64,000 nucleotides of DNA from Tubulanus polymorphus (taxonomy: Eukaryota > Nemertea > Palaeonemertea > Tubulaniformes > Tubulanidae), in assembly GCF_964204645.1 (NCBI RefSeq), contig NC_134025.1, positions 5,399,001 through 5,463,000 on the forward strand, written 5' to 3'. The notes beneath the pieces are model-generated. The model had not been told where the DNA came from, ran no database searches, and worked only from the letters and a program-made list of their open reading frames with translations. The position numbers and the translations under genes are program-made. Shown here one piece after another: positions 1 to 11,400 of this stretch (its first letter is position 1; every line of letters begins with the position of its first letter).

Positions 1-2041
1 GAAGAAATGCCCGACTGCTGATAGTTATGCTGTCCTTCTAAATGTTTATACAAATTAATCAATTTATGAAATTTCATCGCGCATAAATTACAATGAAAGC
101 ATTTCATTTTGTTAGAGTAGTCAGATCGAACATAGCTTTTCTTCTTGGTTTGAACATTTGTTTCTATATCTGACGCGGTACTTGCATAAGTAACACTATC
201 TGAATTGAAATCTGGGTTGGTAGTACTAAAAGGCACATCATGCGTTGATGTACCATTTGTTGGATATGATATTTCTAAATCCTTATTTGATGCATCATCT
301 ATTTTAGGTTGTTGGGAATCCGTTTGAAAAACTTTTGTTTGTTCATCAATATTGTGCACATCGCTACTGACACAAATTGACAATTCTGAAGTACCAGTAC
401 CGGTAGTTCCAACATTTTCACAGTTTTTATGACGTGTTTTTACATGGCGAGTTAAGTGTTCTTTTTGCGATGCTTTATAGCTACAATAAGCGCATTCGAA
501 TGCTCGCTCTTTGGTATGAACAACTGCATGACGCTTCAAACGACTCGCGCAATCAGTTACAAAACTACACTTTTCACAAAACAGTTTCAATTCGGGTCCT
601 TTTGCGTGAAATTTCATGTGTTGTTTCAGATCTTTCTTATGTGTTGTTTTGAACGCGCAATTTATTTTCGGGCACTGCATTTCCACAGATGGTTCTGAAG
701 TTGAATTCACGTCCGCGTGCTTCCGTTTCATGTGACTACGAAGATCATAAAGTTCACTTGCACATATGTAATCGCACAGAGGGCATTTGATCTTTTTTTC
801 CTGAAAGAGTAAATTAAATGCTTAAACAGAGCAAGAATTATAGCAATATATCGTAGTTCAGGGAACATTATAAATTTGTCTTACATCGATCAAGCTATAG
901 CAAATTTTTCCCAAAAAAAAGATATGTTTTACCTTGTGTTTGTACTGAATATGTCGATTCAGGTGGACCTTCTGACGAAATTTTTGTTCACAAAATTTGC
1001 ATATATGTGGACGTTCATCAGTGTGCGTGATCATGTGTCTTTTCAGATTACTGTTTGTTGTTGTACTAAAATCACAAACAGTGCAGGAGTATGGCTTCCA
1101 TCCTGAAATATCATAAATCAAACATTATTAATCAATTATATCAATCAAACACTCTCTTTTATAAAACATATAACAGCTTTGACAAATCCTTATATCCAGC
1201 TATGGGCATACATAAGTCAATTAACCCTTTCAGAGCTGACTAATTAATACCCTTAGTGCTGGAGATAATCTAAAAGTTTTGGAAGATTCAACCCTTGTGT
1301 GTTGAATTACGGGAATACCACTAAAGTGCGTCTACACCACAGTGCAGTGTATCGTTAGATACTTATATTTCATTAATGTTTGACAGGTGCTGCCATCTTT
1401 CATTAGAGATAAAAACTAATTACTAATTACATCAATACACTGCAGTGCGGTGTACTAGCAAAATCCATCACCGATTTATACACCGCACTGCGGTGTAGAC
1501 GCACTGAAAGGGTTAATGTACAGGCTTTAAATGAAAAATATTTGTTTCTTAAGATTCTGTTACTAAGAAACAGAATTAGGGTATCCATGTAAATTATTTT
1601 GCAAAAAAGAAACTTATCATTTACCATTGTGCAATTTCTGATGTTTATGGAAATTTGTCTGTTTTTCTGTTTTGTAAGAACAATTATTCTGCGGACATTC
1701 AAGAACTTTTTTGCTGTAATTATGATGGCTTGGCACTAATTTGTTGCCTTCTGGAATGGAGTCAGTAGACTGTATAATGGAACCACATTCACCAGATTCA
1801 GCGCCATGTCCATTAAATATTAGGCCTATTTCCAAGAGTTGAACTGGCTATAAGAATAATAAGTAAGATTAATAGACAAATGAATAGTTCTTTGTATGGT
1901 GCTTTTTTGTCTCGAATAACTTACATTTGAGTTAACAACTTCACTTGTACCATCACGAAGAATCCTGACTACCGTGGCGAGTGGCTCTTGTTCTTGATGA
2001 ACTGTTTCTGATACATCCATAGAATTTGCATGACAATGCAT
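1..2041 (-). CDS. C2H2 zinc-finger protein, 3' end outside window
   Basis: Four coding exons can be joined on the minus strand: 2041-1925, 1847-1625, 1102-933 and 800-1, the last still open at the window edge. All joins have GT-AG ends and agreeing phase (0, 1, 0). About 436 residues are visible. They hold eight C2H2 fingers: the first starts CPQNNC, followed by CTVC, CKFC, CPLC, CPKINC, CEKC, CAYC and CNLC types, most ending H-x3-4-H. Linkers such as HTDERPHIC resemble the classic TGEKP linker. A Ser/Thr/Asp-rich stretch of about 120 residues separates fingers 7 and 8. The start is taken as the ATG at 2041; an upstream exon cannot be excluded because a possible acceptor (TTTAAG) lies just before it. 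Family members are nuclear DNA-binding proteins, but I cannot name the orthologue. It is divergent from YRDC, with the foldback element between them. Confidence 0.85.
1225..1512. mobile_element. piggyBac-like MITE in zinc-finger gene intron
   Basis: A 288-bp stretch has inverted ends CCCTTTCAG / CTGAAAGGG and a TTAA on each side (1221-1224 and 1513-1516). TTAA target duplication with CCCTTT-type ends is the piggyBac pattern. It has no coding capacity. An internal partial copy of the right end (GTGCGTCTACACC, near 1326) suggests an earlier rearrangement. It carries a CTCF-like motif at 1389-1398. Confidence 0.7.
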
Positions 2042-2567
2042 TGATCTTAAAACATACAATTGTAAATTAAGAAAACTTTCCTTAGATTTCTTTTTATATA
2101 TAGTACCTAGAATACTGGGGTCAACTTTTTTGTATCAGGTCCCTGTGGATACGTTTCAAGCATTAATAAGGTTTTTTGGGTTGGAGGAAATTGAATTTTT
2201 TTGTGTTACTTATCTTTGATTCCATCTAACACAGTAGGTAACTTGATTGAGGGCCAATCCCCAGGCCTGATACACTGGGGTGAGATTTAAAAAATAAGAT
2301 TTAGCAACAGCTTCACAGTAATTCTTACCCTAGAAGCTGAAGTGTCAAGTTGACCCAAGTTGACAGGGAAGACCAACGCAACGACCGTGAGCAGAACGAT
2401 TCACCACCGCCCGTCCAGCTGATTATTCTCCCATTGAAATTTTCGGAGCTATCCGTCTTCCACAATTCGATTCAATTCAATTATTCTTTATTGTTCCACA
2501 TGAGCCGGCGGGGTATTCTAGGCGGCGTTGTCGGAGGTTATCAGCTGTGGCGACATATGACATGCAT
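2042..2567. promoter_or_regulatory. 5' flank of zinc-finger gene (half of a split head-to-head promoter)
   Basis: This non-coding stretch lies between the zinc-finger gene start and the foldback element. Without the element, the zinc-finger and YRDC start codons would be only about 0.56 kb apart and divergent, so this is probably the main part of an ancestral shared promoter. I see no clear TATA box. A short inverted pair, GTATCAGG (about 2136) and CCTGATAC (about 2264), may be a degenerate element. Confidence 0.45.
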
Positions 2568-2575
2568 GATTGCAC
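2568..2575 (+). repeat. target-site duplication, left copy (GATTGCAC)
   Basis: GATTGCAC here is repeated exactly and in the same orientation at 12165-12172, immediately outside the inverted ends of the element. An 8-bp duplication is typical of hAT, P, Merlin and foldback TU-type elements. Confidence 0.65.
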
Positions 2576-2582
2576 GAAACAG

Positions 2583-2661
2583 GTTAAACTGCAGCTATGC
2601 AGCATGTCCCGTGAGAGGACCTGGGGCCTGTGACGGGACAAGGATGTCCCGTCACAGGTCC
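2583..2661 (+). repeat. left terminal inverted repeat with modules A-B-B'
   Basis: GTTAAACTGCAGC at 2583-2595 matches the right end reversed. Then come module A (GTCCCGTGAGAGGACC, 2606-2621), module B (GGCCTGTGACGGGAC, 2625-2639) and B' (GTCCCGTCACAGGTCC, 2646-2661, near-reverse complement of B). A ten-base insertion separates the end from module A on this side. Confidence 0.7.
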
Positions 2662-3044
2662 CGATGGAAAATGAAAACTTTGCATTTCGTAGACGAAATG
2701 TCGAAAGAAACTGCACTCGATTGGTTACTATGTACACTCAAAATAATGTTAAGAACATGTTAATAATCGAAATTTGTTCGTAATTTTATTATTTCAGATC
2801 AATGATATCATCAAATCGAAACATTAAATGTAATAATGAAGATCGGATCAAGAGAAGACAGAACCACAGCTATCGAAATTTCAATTTTTAGTGTATAGAC
2901 TGACTCATACTATCGAAAATAAAGTGAATGTATCTTGACAATTTTGGTGCCAATGGTGTTAGTAACCGTTTGTTAAGCGTTACACTGCAAACAAAAGTAA
3001 AAGTGGAGGGGGCAACTTAATGGCCCTAGATCACTCTCGAGAGA
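2662..3044. other. element interior between left end and array 1
   Basis: AT-rich sequence with no convincing exon. A possible splice acceptor (TTATTTCAG, about 2799) is followed by a 28-codon reading frame ending in TAG at about 2891; I could not connect it to the OTU-PHD exons. It has no visible counterpart at the right end of the element. Confidence 0.4.
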
Positions 3045-4858
3045 GAATTCAAAGTGAGGGACCCGATTCAACACACTGTCCCGTGAGAAGACCCGATTCA
3101 ACTTACTGTCCCGTGAGAGGACCCGATTTCAAATACTGTCCCGTGAGAGGACCCGATTTAACACACTGTCCCGTGAGAGGGCCCAGTTTCAAATAATGTC
3201 CCGTGAGAGGGACCGATTCAACACACTGTCCCGTGAGGGGACCCGATTTTAAATGCTGTCCCGTGAGAGGACCCGGTTCAACACACTGTTCCGTGAGAGG
3301 GCCCGATTTTAAATACTGTCCCGTGAGAGGATCCGATTTTGAATACTGTCCCGTGATAGGGCCCGGTTTCAAATAATGTCCCGTGAGAGGGCCCGATTCA
3401 ACACACTGTCCCGTGAGAGGACCCGATTTTAAATACTGTCCCGTGAGAGGACCCGATTTTGAATACTGTCCCGTGAGAGGGCCCGGTTTCAAATAATGTC
3501 CCGTGAGAGGGCCCGATTCAACACACTGTCCCGTGAGAGGGCTCGATTTTAAATAATGTCCCGTGAGAGGACCCGATTCAACACACTGTCCCGTGAGAGG
3601 GTCCGGTTTTAAATACTGTCCCGTGAGATGACCCGAATCAACTTGCTGTCCCGTGAGAGGACCCGGTTCAACACACTGTCCCGTGAGAGGGCCCGATTTT
3701 AAATAATGTCCCGTGAGAGGACCCGATTCAACACACTGTCCCGTGAGAGGACCCGATTTTAAATACTGTCCCGTGAGAGGACCCGGTTCAACACACTGTT
3801 CCGTGAGAGGGCCCGATTTTAAATACTGTCCCGTGAGAGGATCCGATTTTGAATACTGTCCCGTGATAGGGCCCGGTTTCAAATAATGTCCCGTGAGAGG
3901 GCCCGATTCAACACACTGTCCCGTGAGAGGGCCCGATTTTAAATACTGTCCCGTGAGAGGACCCGATTTTGAATACTGTCCCGTGAGAGGGCCCAGTTTC
4001 AAATAATGTCCCGTGAGAGGGCCCGATTCAACACACTGTCCCGTGAGAGGACCCGATTTTAAATACTGTCCCGTGAGAGGACCCGATTTTGAATACTGTC
4101 CCGTGAGAGGGCCCGGTTTCAAATAATGTCCCGTGAGAGGGCCCGATTCAACACACTGTCCCGTGAGAGGGCCCGATTTTAAATAATGTCCCGTGAGAGG
4201 ACCCGATTCAACACACTGTCCCGTGAGAGGGTCCGGTTTTAAATACTGTCCCGTGAGATGACCCGAATCAACTTGCTGTCCCGTGAGAGGACCCGGTTCA
4301 ACACACTGTCCCGTGAGAGGGCCCGATTTTAAATAATGTCCCGTGAGAGGACCCGATTCAACACACTGTCCCGTGAGAGGACCCGATTTTAAATACTGTC
4401 CCGTTAGAGGACCCGGTTCAACACACTCTCCCGTGAGAGGACCCTATTTTAAATACTCTCCCGCGAAGGAACCCGATTTTAAATACTGTCCCGCGAGAGG
4501 GCCCGATTCAACACACTGTCCCGTGAGAGGACCCGGTTTCAAATAATGTCCCGCGAGAGGGCCCGTATCAACACACTGTCCCGTGAGAGGACTCGATTTT
4601 AAATACTGTCCCGTGAGAAGACCCGAATCAACTTGCTGTCCCGTGAGAGGGCCCGGTTTCAAATAATGTCCCGTGAGAGGGCCCGATTCAACACACTGTC
4701 CCGTGAGAGGACCCGATTTCTAATACTGTCCCGTGAGAGGACCCGAATCAACTTGCTGTCCCATGAGAGGACCCGGTTTCAAATAATGTCCCGTGAGAGG
4801 ACCCGATTCAACACACTGTCCCGTGAGAGGACCCGATTCAACACACTGTCCCGTGAGC
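3045..4858 (+). repeat. array 1: about 60 tandem copies of a 30-bp repeat
   Basis: The unit core is CCCGTGAGAGGACCCGATT followed by a variable CAACACACTGT or TTAAATACTGT segment. Each unit contains GTCC-N7-GGAC, an interrupted palindrome. Several unit subtypes alternate, and multi-unit blocks are themselves duplicated: the ATCCGATTTT/CCGTGATAGG pair recurs 510 bp apart (3331 and 3841), and the CCGTGAGATG variant 630 bp apart. Because 30 is divisible by 3, reading frames stay open for long distances (for example a minus-strand frame 4122-3103), but no coding role is supported. The array ends at 4858 inside a unit, at GTGAG, where the sequence becomes intron-like. Confidence 0.95.
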
Positions 4859-4932
4859 CAAAAGTTGTTGAATGAGTATCTTTATGACAAATAGTGAATA
4901 TTGGTGGAATATTTCTCTATTTTGATTTGTAG

Positions 4933-5269
4933 GTGTCCGGCGAACGACAGGACCAAGACGATGACGTGGGCGATGATATTTCAAACGTGAGTCAAAAGTT
5001 GTTGAATAAATATCTTTATGACAAATAGTGAATATTGGTGGAATATTTCTCTATTTTGATTTATAGGTATCCGGCGAACGACAGGACCAAGACGACGACG
5101 TGGACGATGATATTTCAAACGTGAGTCAAAAGTTGTTGAACGAAAAGTTGTTGAATAAATATCTTTATGACAAATAGTGAATATTGGTGGAATATTTCTC
5201 TATTTTGATTTATAGGTGTCCGGCGAACGACAGGACCAAGACGATGACGTGGGCGATGATATTTCAAAC
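4933..5269 (+). repeat. three tandem copies of a 54-bp exon with its intron
   Basis: Exons 4933-4986, 5067-5120 and 5216-5269 are nearly identical, each preceded by a TAG acceptor and followed by a GTGAGT/GTGAGC donor. Each is 54 bp and phase 0, encoding VSGERQDQDDDVGDDISN (the middle copy has one Gly-to-Asp change). The separating introns are 80 and 95 bp and also near-identical. The next exon (5365) starts with the same eight bases, GTGTCCGC/G, suggesting the copies derive from its 5' edge. The encoded repeat is strongly acidic. Confidence 0.8.
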
Positions 5270-6218
5270 GTGAGCCAAAAGTTGTTGCATGAAAACTTCA
5301 ATGTACAATATGAAAAAATGATCAAATATTGAAAAAAAATATATTTTACTGTATGAAATTACAGGTGTCCGCAGAAGACGGCTGGCTTAGATTGTATGAC
5401 GACGTCTTTGATATACAAAATCTCACCGAGGCAGAACAGATTAAAATCAGTATGAAGTTATCACTCAAAGAGTCACATCTCCGTCAGAGTGCAGAGAAAA
5501 GGCTTCAATCTCTAGTTTCCGAATCCAATCTGAATATTGTGTCGGTCGCGGATGACGGAAGCTGCTTTTTTTGCAGCTGTTGTCGAACAATTGAGGCGAG
5601 AAAACGTTGACATAACAGCACATGAGCTACGATTAATGGCTGTTTCATACCTTTCTGAAAATAGGTATTGCGCTGTAAGTAAATTAAAAACCCATTGATA
5701 TATCAAGACAGCACTACAATAAATATTATATACACATATTATGGTTTGCTTCGCTGGATGGGGCTGATAAGGCCGACTTTCTGGAGTCTCATCTGACATG
5801 GCCATTATATCTTAATAAAATGAGACAAAGAACCACCTGGGCCGATGCTTTAGTTGTCCGTGCCACAGCTGACTGTTAAGGGAGACCAATGGTACTATAT
5901 ACCAGTTCAGAGCAGTCAAACATCAATATGATAGATCCTGTCGAATGTAAAAATGCTGAACCCATCTTACTAGGGCATATTCAAGATATTCACTACGTTG
6001 CCCTAGTAAAAAGGAGCTATATCCCAAGACGACGCGTGTCAGTCGAGAGTGTCAGAGGGTAACCTTGCGGCCTAACCCACGGAAGACGGTAAGTTGATAG
6101 TATATGCCACCCCTTCTGACTATTTGGCAAAAATAATACAGCCATCAGAAGCCTTGTTCATGTCAGCTAAGGGTTAATTAATTGAATTTCATAGCGTCAA
6201 AGTGACAGTTACCTCTGA

Positions 6219-6534
6219 GAACCGCAGAAAAAAAGAAGACGGGTTGTCGATAAAGGAATCTACTGCGTTTGCAAGAAACCAGATGATGGAAGGTAAAGCT
6301 TAATTATATCATATAAGATCAGGCTGTTGTTTTAAGATTCAGTCGTCATTGTCGAAAAAATCTTTTACCTTCACTTTCACTTTCACTTACCTTCACTTTC
6401 AAAATTTTCTGCATTTGCATTTTAGGAAGTATTTGCAATGCGATGAATGTAGTGGGTGGTTCCATCCGAAATGTATTGGTCTGAACGAAGATACTGTGGA
6501 GAAAATTGACTATAGATGCGAAACGTGTTTTCAG
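6219..6534 (+). other. PHD finger coding segment, split by an intron
   Basis: Two exons (6219-6292 and 6426-6534, intron 6293-6425) join in phase to give a full zinc-coordinating set: Cys-x-Cys, Cys-x2-Cys, His-x2-Cys and Cys-x2-Cys, with the aromatic WFH before the histidine typical of PHD fingers. This part of the element gene is intact, unlike the OTU part. Confidence 0.8.
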
Positions 6535-7522
6535 GTAAGCGATGAACTAAAAAAATATTTTGATCAAATAAGCTATGCCTATATCCTTGCTATGCTATCC
6601 TTTTATACAATGTGATTGCATTCTTTTTATATAGGTACCTAAACGATTCATTAAGAGTCAGGTATGGAATCCGATACATAATGCATACGAAACTCTTGCC
6701 ATTTTCCACTAGAAAGTAATGAATCAAATGTTTTTCTTTTCGCAACTTGGCGCGGTTGAATATCACGTTTCTCGTATAATTAATGCCGAGATAAAAGACA
6801 AGTCTCACCAGTTTGTTGAATTTTTCAAACTTTTGTTGATAATATACAATCTTTGGTTTCAGAAGGCCGGAATTCAGGAGACATTTGGACTTGATTAACA
6901 AAGACCATGAAAGAGCCGAAAAAGAACTGAAAGGATATGGCTATGGGCTTTTAACTGATGGGGTAAGCATTGATAACAGAAAATATGAAATGCGTACAAA
7001 TAAATGAGCTTTCTTTCGATCATCGTAATATTCAATATTTTAAAGGGCCATGCATATCTCTATAGTGTAATGAAATCATACGTCAGCCCTACCTTTGCGG
7101 ACAAATCGTAAGTATATACATGAATCAGACGTGAAGTTTTTTTACTATATTTCGAAATAATAATCAATTCATTTCAATTACAGGAAACCATATTCAACTC
7201 GCTACATGACCCTCCGACAACATCATTCTAAAATGCTGAATTCAGTTTTTAAAGAAGGAAAGACGTAAGTTCATTCTCATCTTCTACTGCTAATTTCTTA
7301 AAAGAATTTCATCCATGTTATATTCATTGTATTTAAATATTTTTCAGGTCAGCAGTAACGTATGTTAATGACGTTTTGCTTAAAGAGGCCATTTGTTTAT
7401 TGGTGTCAACCTACCGAAATATCACATACAACGAGGCTGATATTCTTGGAAGAAGAACAGAGGCCAAAAAACTAAAAGATGTACAACGACTTATGTCCAA
7501 ATACTTCTTGCCAGATTATTGA

Positions 7523-8439
7523 AGAGTGAAGCAGTTTTCGATTCTTAAATGGGAGCTGTTGTAGATTGGTTATCCCGTAATGATTGTATTCTATGGAATA
7601 AGTTTTCTTGTTGCGATGAATTTTTGGATTGCTAGAGATGGTCTTTGCTGAATTTTGGTAATGGTTTTAATAGGAACCAGATTGTGACATGGATGTTTGA
7701 ATTGTTGAAATGCTGTCCAGTCTTCTAATAGATGTGTGTAGTATATAGCCTATAGAAGTTCTTTGCAATGATGTTTCAGAAGTTATGAATGATGGTTGAA
7801 AGATTCCAGCCGGGGCCGAGATGGTATTGTAAATTGTTGTTAATTAGTAGATCGTTTTATCTGCCTGGTTTGTTGTCGATGTCTTATGCTGTGTACTACT
7901 TCGTGTTAAATATTATTTTTGTATTGTGTCTTAACAGACAAGGGCGTTTTCTGTCATCCAATATGAAATGATAATTTTTGGTTCAAATTATAATACATCT
8001 ATCCGGAATTGGGAAATATTGCTGAAGAGTTAAAGGGGAAATATGAAAGAATTGATGATAACCTTTTTTTACCGTGTAAAGTAATAATTAATAATTAAAT
8101 GATAAGTAATAATTTAGTTTGGCGACAAAGATTTAGTAATCTAAAATGCTAAATTGATTTCGAATTCCAACGTATGTTGTTTATGTTCAAATATGAATAA
8201 TATAGTCTTCGAATGTAATATGGTTTACAGATTTTGATAAATAAATAACTGAACATAATTTCACATATATACGATTTGTTTTATGTTTTAAGGGGACATA
8301 GCCAATTTGGCTTTTAGTACGTACATCCAGCCATCATTGTACGCATATTGTTGAAATAATAATTTCTTGTTGTAATTTTTATATATGGCAAAAATGCATT
8401 ATCATTATGAGCATGGGACTCAACATTGACAAAGTGGAC
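7523..8439. other. element interior: 3' region of OTU-PHD gene
   Basis: About 0.9 kb of AT-rich sequence follows the TGA stop of the OTU-PHD gene. It holds a candidate poly(A) signal, AATAAA, near 8240. I see no further coding potential before array 2 begins. Confidence 0.45.
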
Positions 8440-11400
8440 AATTTCATTAGTCCTCTCACGGGACAGTGTGTTGAACCGAGTCCTCTCACGTGACATTCTT
8501 TGAAACCAGGTCCTCTCACGGAACAGTAAGTTGATTCGGGTCCTCTCACGGGACAGTGTGTTGAATCGGGTCCTCTCACGGGACAGTATGTTGAATCGGG
8601 TCCTCTCACGGGACATTATTTAAAAGCGGGCCCTCTCACGGGACAGTGTGTTGAATCGGGTCCTCTCACGGGACAGAGTGTTGAATCGGGCCCTCTCACG
8701 TGACATTATTTGAAACCAGGTCCTCTCACGGGACAGTGTGTTGAACCGAGTCCTCTCACGTGACATTCTTTGAAACCAGGTCCTCTCACGGGACAGTAAG
8801 TTGATTCGGGTCCTCTCACGGGACAGTGTGTTGAATCGGGTCCTCTCACGGGACAGTATGTTGAATCGGGTCCTCTCACGGGACAGTATTTAAAATAGGG
8901 TCCACTTACGGGACAGTGGGTTGAATCGGGTCCTCTCACGGGACAGTGTGTTGAACCGGGTCCTCTCACGGGACAGTATTTAAAATCGGGTTCCTTCGCG
9001 GGAGAGTATTTAAAATAGGGTCCTCTCACGGGAGAGTGTGTTGAACCGGGTCCTCTAACGGGACAGTATTTAAAATCGGGTCCTCTCACGGGACAGTGTG
9101 TTGAATCGGGTCCTCTCACGGGACAGTATTTAAAATAGGGTCCTCTAACGAGACAGTATTCAAAATCGGGTCCTCTCACGGGACAGTGTGTTGAATCGGG
9201 CCCTCTCACGTGACATTATTTGAAACCAGGTCCTCTCACGGGACAGTAAGTTGATTCGGGTCTTCTCACGGGACAGTATTTAAAATCGGGTTCCTTCGCG
9301 GGACAGTATTTAAAATAGGGTCCTCTCACGGGACAGTGTGTTGAATCGGGTCCTCTCACGGGACAGTATTTAAAATAGGGTCCTCTAACGAGACAGTATT
9401 CAAAATCGGGTCCTCTCACGGGACAGTGTGTTGAATCGGGCCCTCTCACGTGACATTATTTGAAACCAGGTCCTCTCACGGGACAGTAAGTTGATTCGGG
9501 TCTTCTCACGGGACAGTGTGTTGAATCGGGTCCTCTCACGGGACAGTATTTAAAATCGGGTTCCTTCGCGGGACAGTATTTAAAATAGGGTCCTCTCACG
9601 GGACAGTGTGTTGAATCGGGTCCTCTCACGGGACAGTATTTAAAATCGGGTTCCTTCGCGGGACAGTATTTAAAATAGGGTCCTCTCACGGGACAGTGTG
9701 TTGAATCGGGTCCTCTCACGGGACAGTATTTAAAATCGGGTTCTTTCGCGGGACAGTATTTAAAATAGGGTCCTCTCACGGGACAGTGTGTTGAATCGGG
9801 TCCTCTCACGGGACAGTATTTAAAATCGGGTTCTTTCGCGGGACAGTATTTAAAATAGGGTCCTCTCACGGGACAGTATGTTGAATCGGGTCCTCTCACG
9901 GGACATTATTTAAAAGCGGGCCCTCTCACGGGACAGTGTGTTGAATCGGGTCCTCTCACGGGACAGAGTGTTGAATCGGGCCCTCTCACGTGACATTATT
10001 TGAAACCAGGTCCTCTCACGGGACAGTGTGTTGAACCGAGTCCTCTCACGTGACATTCTTTGAAACCAGGTCCTCTCACGGGACAGTAAGTTGATTCGGG
10101 TCCTCTCACGGGACAGTGTGTTGAATCGGGTCCTCTCACGGGACAGTATGTTGAATCGGGTCCTCTCACGGGACAGTATTTAAAATAGGGTCCACTTACG
10201 GGACAGTGGGTTGAATCGGGTCCTCTCACGGGACAGTGTGTTGAACCGGGTCCTCTCACGGGACAGTATTTAAAATCGGGTTCCTTCGCGGGAGAGTATT
10301 TAAAATAGGGTCCTCTCACGGGAGAGTGTGTTGAACCGGGTCCTCTAACGGGACAGTATTTAAAATCGGGTCCTCTCACGGGACAGTGTGTTGAATCGGG
10401 TCCTCTCACGGGACAGTATTTAAAATCGGGTTCCTTCGCGGGACAGTATTTAAAATAGGGTCCTCTCACGGGACAGTGTGTTGAATCGGGTCCTCTCACG
10501 GGACAGTATTTAAAATCGGGTTCTTTCGCGGGACAGTATTTAAAATAGGGTCCTCTCACGGGACAGTGTGTTGAATCGGGTCCTCTCACGGGACAGTATT
10601 TAAAATCGGGTTCCTTCGCGGGACAGTTTTTAAAATAGGGTCCTCTCACGGGAGAGTGTGTTGAACCGGGTCCTCTAACGGGACAGTATTTAAAATCGGG
10701 TCCTCTCACGGGACAGTGTGTTGAATCGGGTCCTCTCACGGGGCAGTATTTAAAATAGGGTCCTCTAACGAGACAGTATTCAAAATCGGGTCCTCTCACG
10801 GGACAGTGTGTTGAATCGGGCCCTCTCACGTGACATTATTTGAAACCAGGTCCTCTCACGGGACAGTAAGTTGATTCGGGTCTTCTCACGGGACAGTGTG
10901 TTGAATCGGGTCCTCTCACGGGACAGTATTTAAAATCGGGTTCCTTCGCGGGACAGTATTTAAAATAGGGTCCTCTCACGGGACAGTGTGTTGAATCGGG
11001 TCCTCTCACGGGACAGTATTTAAAATCGGGTTCCTTCGCGGGACAGTATTTAAAATAGGGTCCTCTCACGGGACAGTGTGTTGAATCGGGTCCTCTCACG
11101 GGACAGTATTTAAAATCGGGTTCCTTCGCGGGACAGTATTTAAAATAGGGTCCTCTCACGGGACAGTGTGTTGAATCGGGTCCTCTCACGGGACAGTATT
11201 TAAAATCGGGTTCCTTCGCGGGACAGTATTTAAAATAGGGTCCTCTCACGGGACAGTGTGTTGAATCGGGTCCTCTCACGGACAGTATTTAAAATCGGGT
11301 TCCTTCGCGGGACAGTATTTAAAATAGGGTCCTCTCACGGGACAGTGTGTTGAATCGGGTCCTCTCACGGACAGTATTTAAAATCGGGTTCCTTCGCGGG

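Larger units (their letters stand above)
4933..7522 (+). pseudogene. OTU cysteine protease plus PHD finger gene of the foldback element, damaged
   Basis: Supported exons: three 54-bp acidic exons (see separate entry); 5365-5674 with the OTU catalytic motif DDGSCFF; a segment 5750-6058 ending in the OTU histidine region DIHYVALV; 6219-6292 and 6426-6534 forming a complete C4HC3 PHD finger (YCVC, CDEC, WFHPKC, RCETC); then 6863-6962, 7046-7107, 7183-7265 and 7349-7522 encoding a basic, unrecognised C-terminal region ending FLPDY. OTU enzymes remove ubiquitin; PHD fingers often read histone tails. Damage: seven T at 5566-5572, where six keep frame; no AG acceptor before GATGGGGCTGAT at about 5756; an in-frame TAA at 5877-5879 and another at 6059-6061. 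The join into 6863 is also out of phase with the small candidate exon 6635-6661. No start exon was found. The element copy is probably decayed, although single-base assembly errors could explain part of this. Confidence 0.65.

Noticed and set aside
2118-2290. Short inverted pair GTATCAGG/CCTGATAC as a MITE
   Set aside because: The match is only eight bases and no flanking duplication is visible.
2350-2763. 137-codon open frame across the left end of the element
   Set aside because: It spans the target duplication and terminal repeat and shows no domain or composition of a real protein.
3103-4122. 339-codon open frame in array 1 as a real gene
   Set aside because: It is explained by the 30-bp period; no start context, splice signals or codon-position bias support translation.
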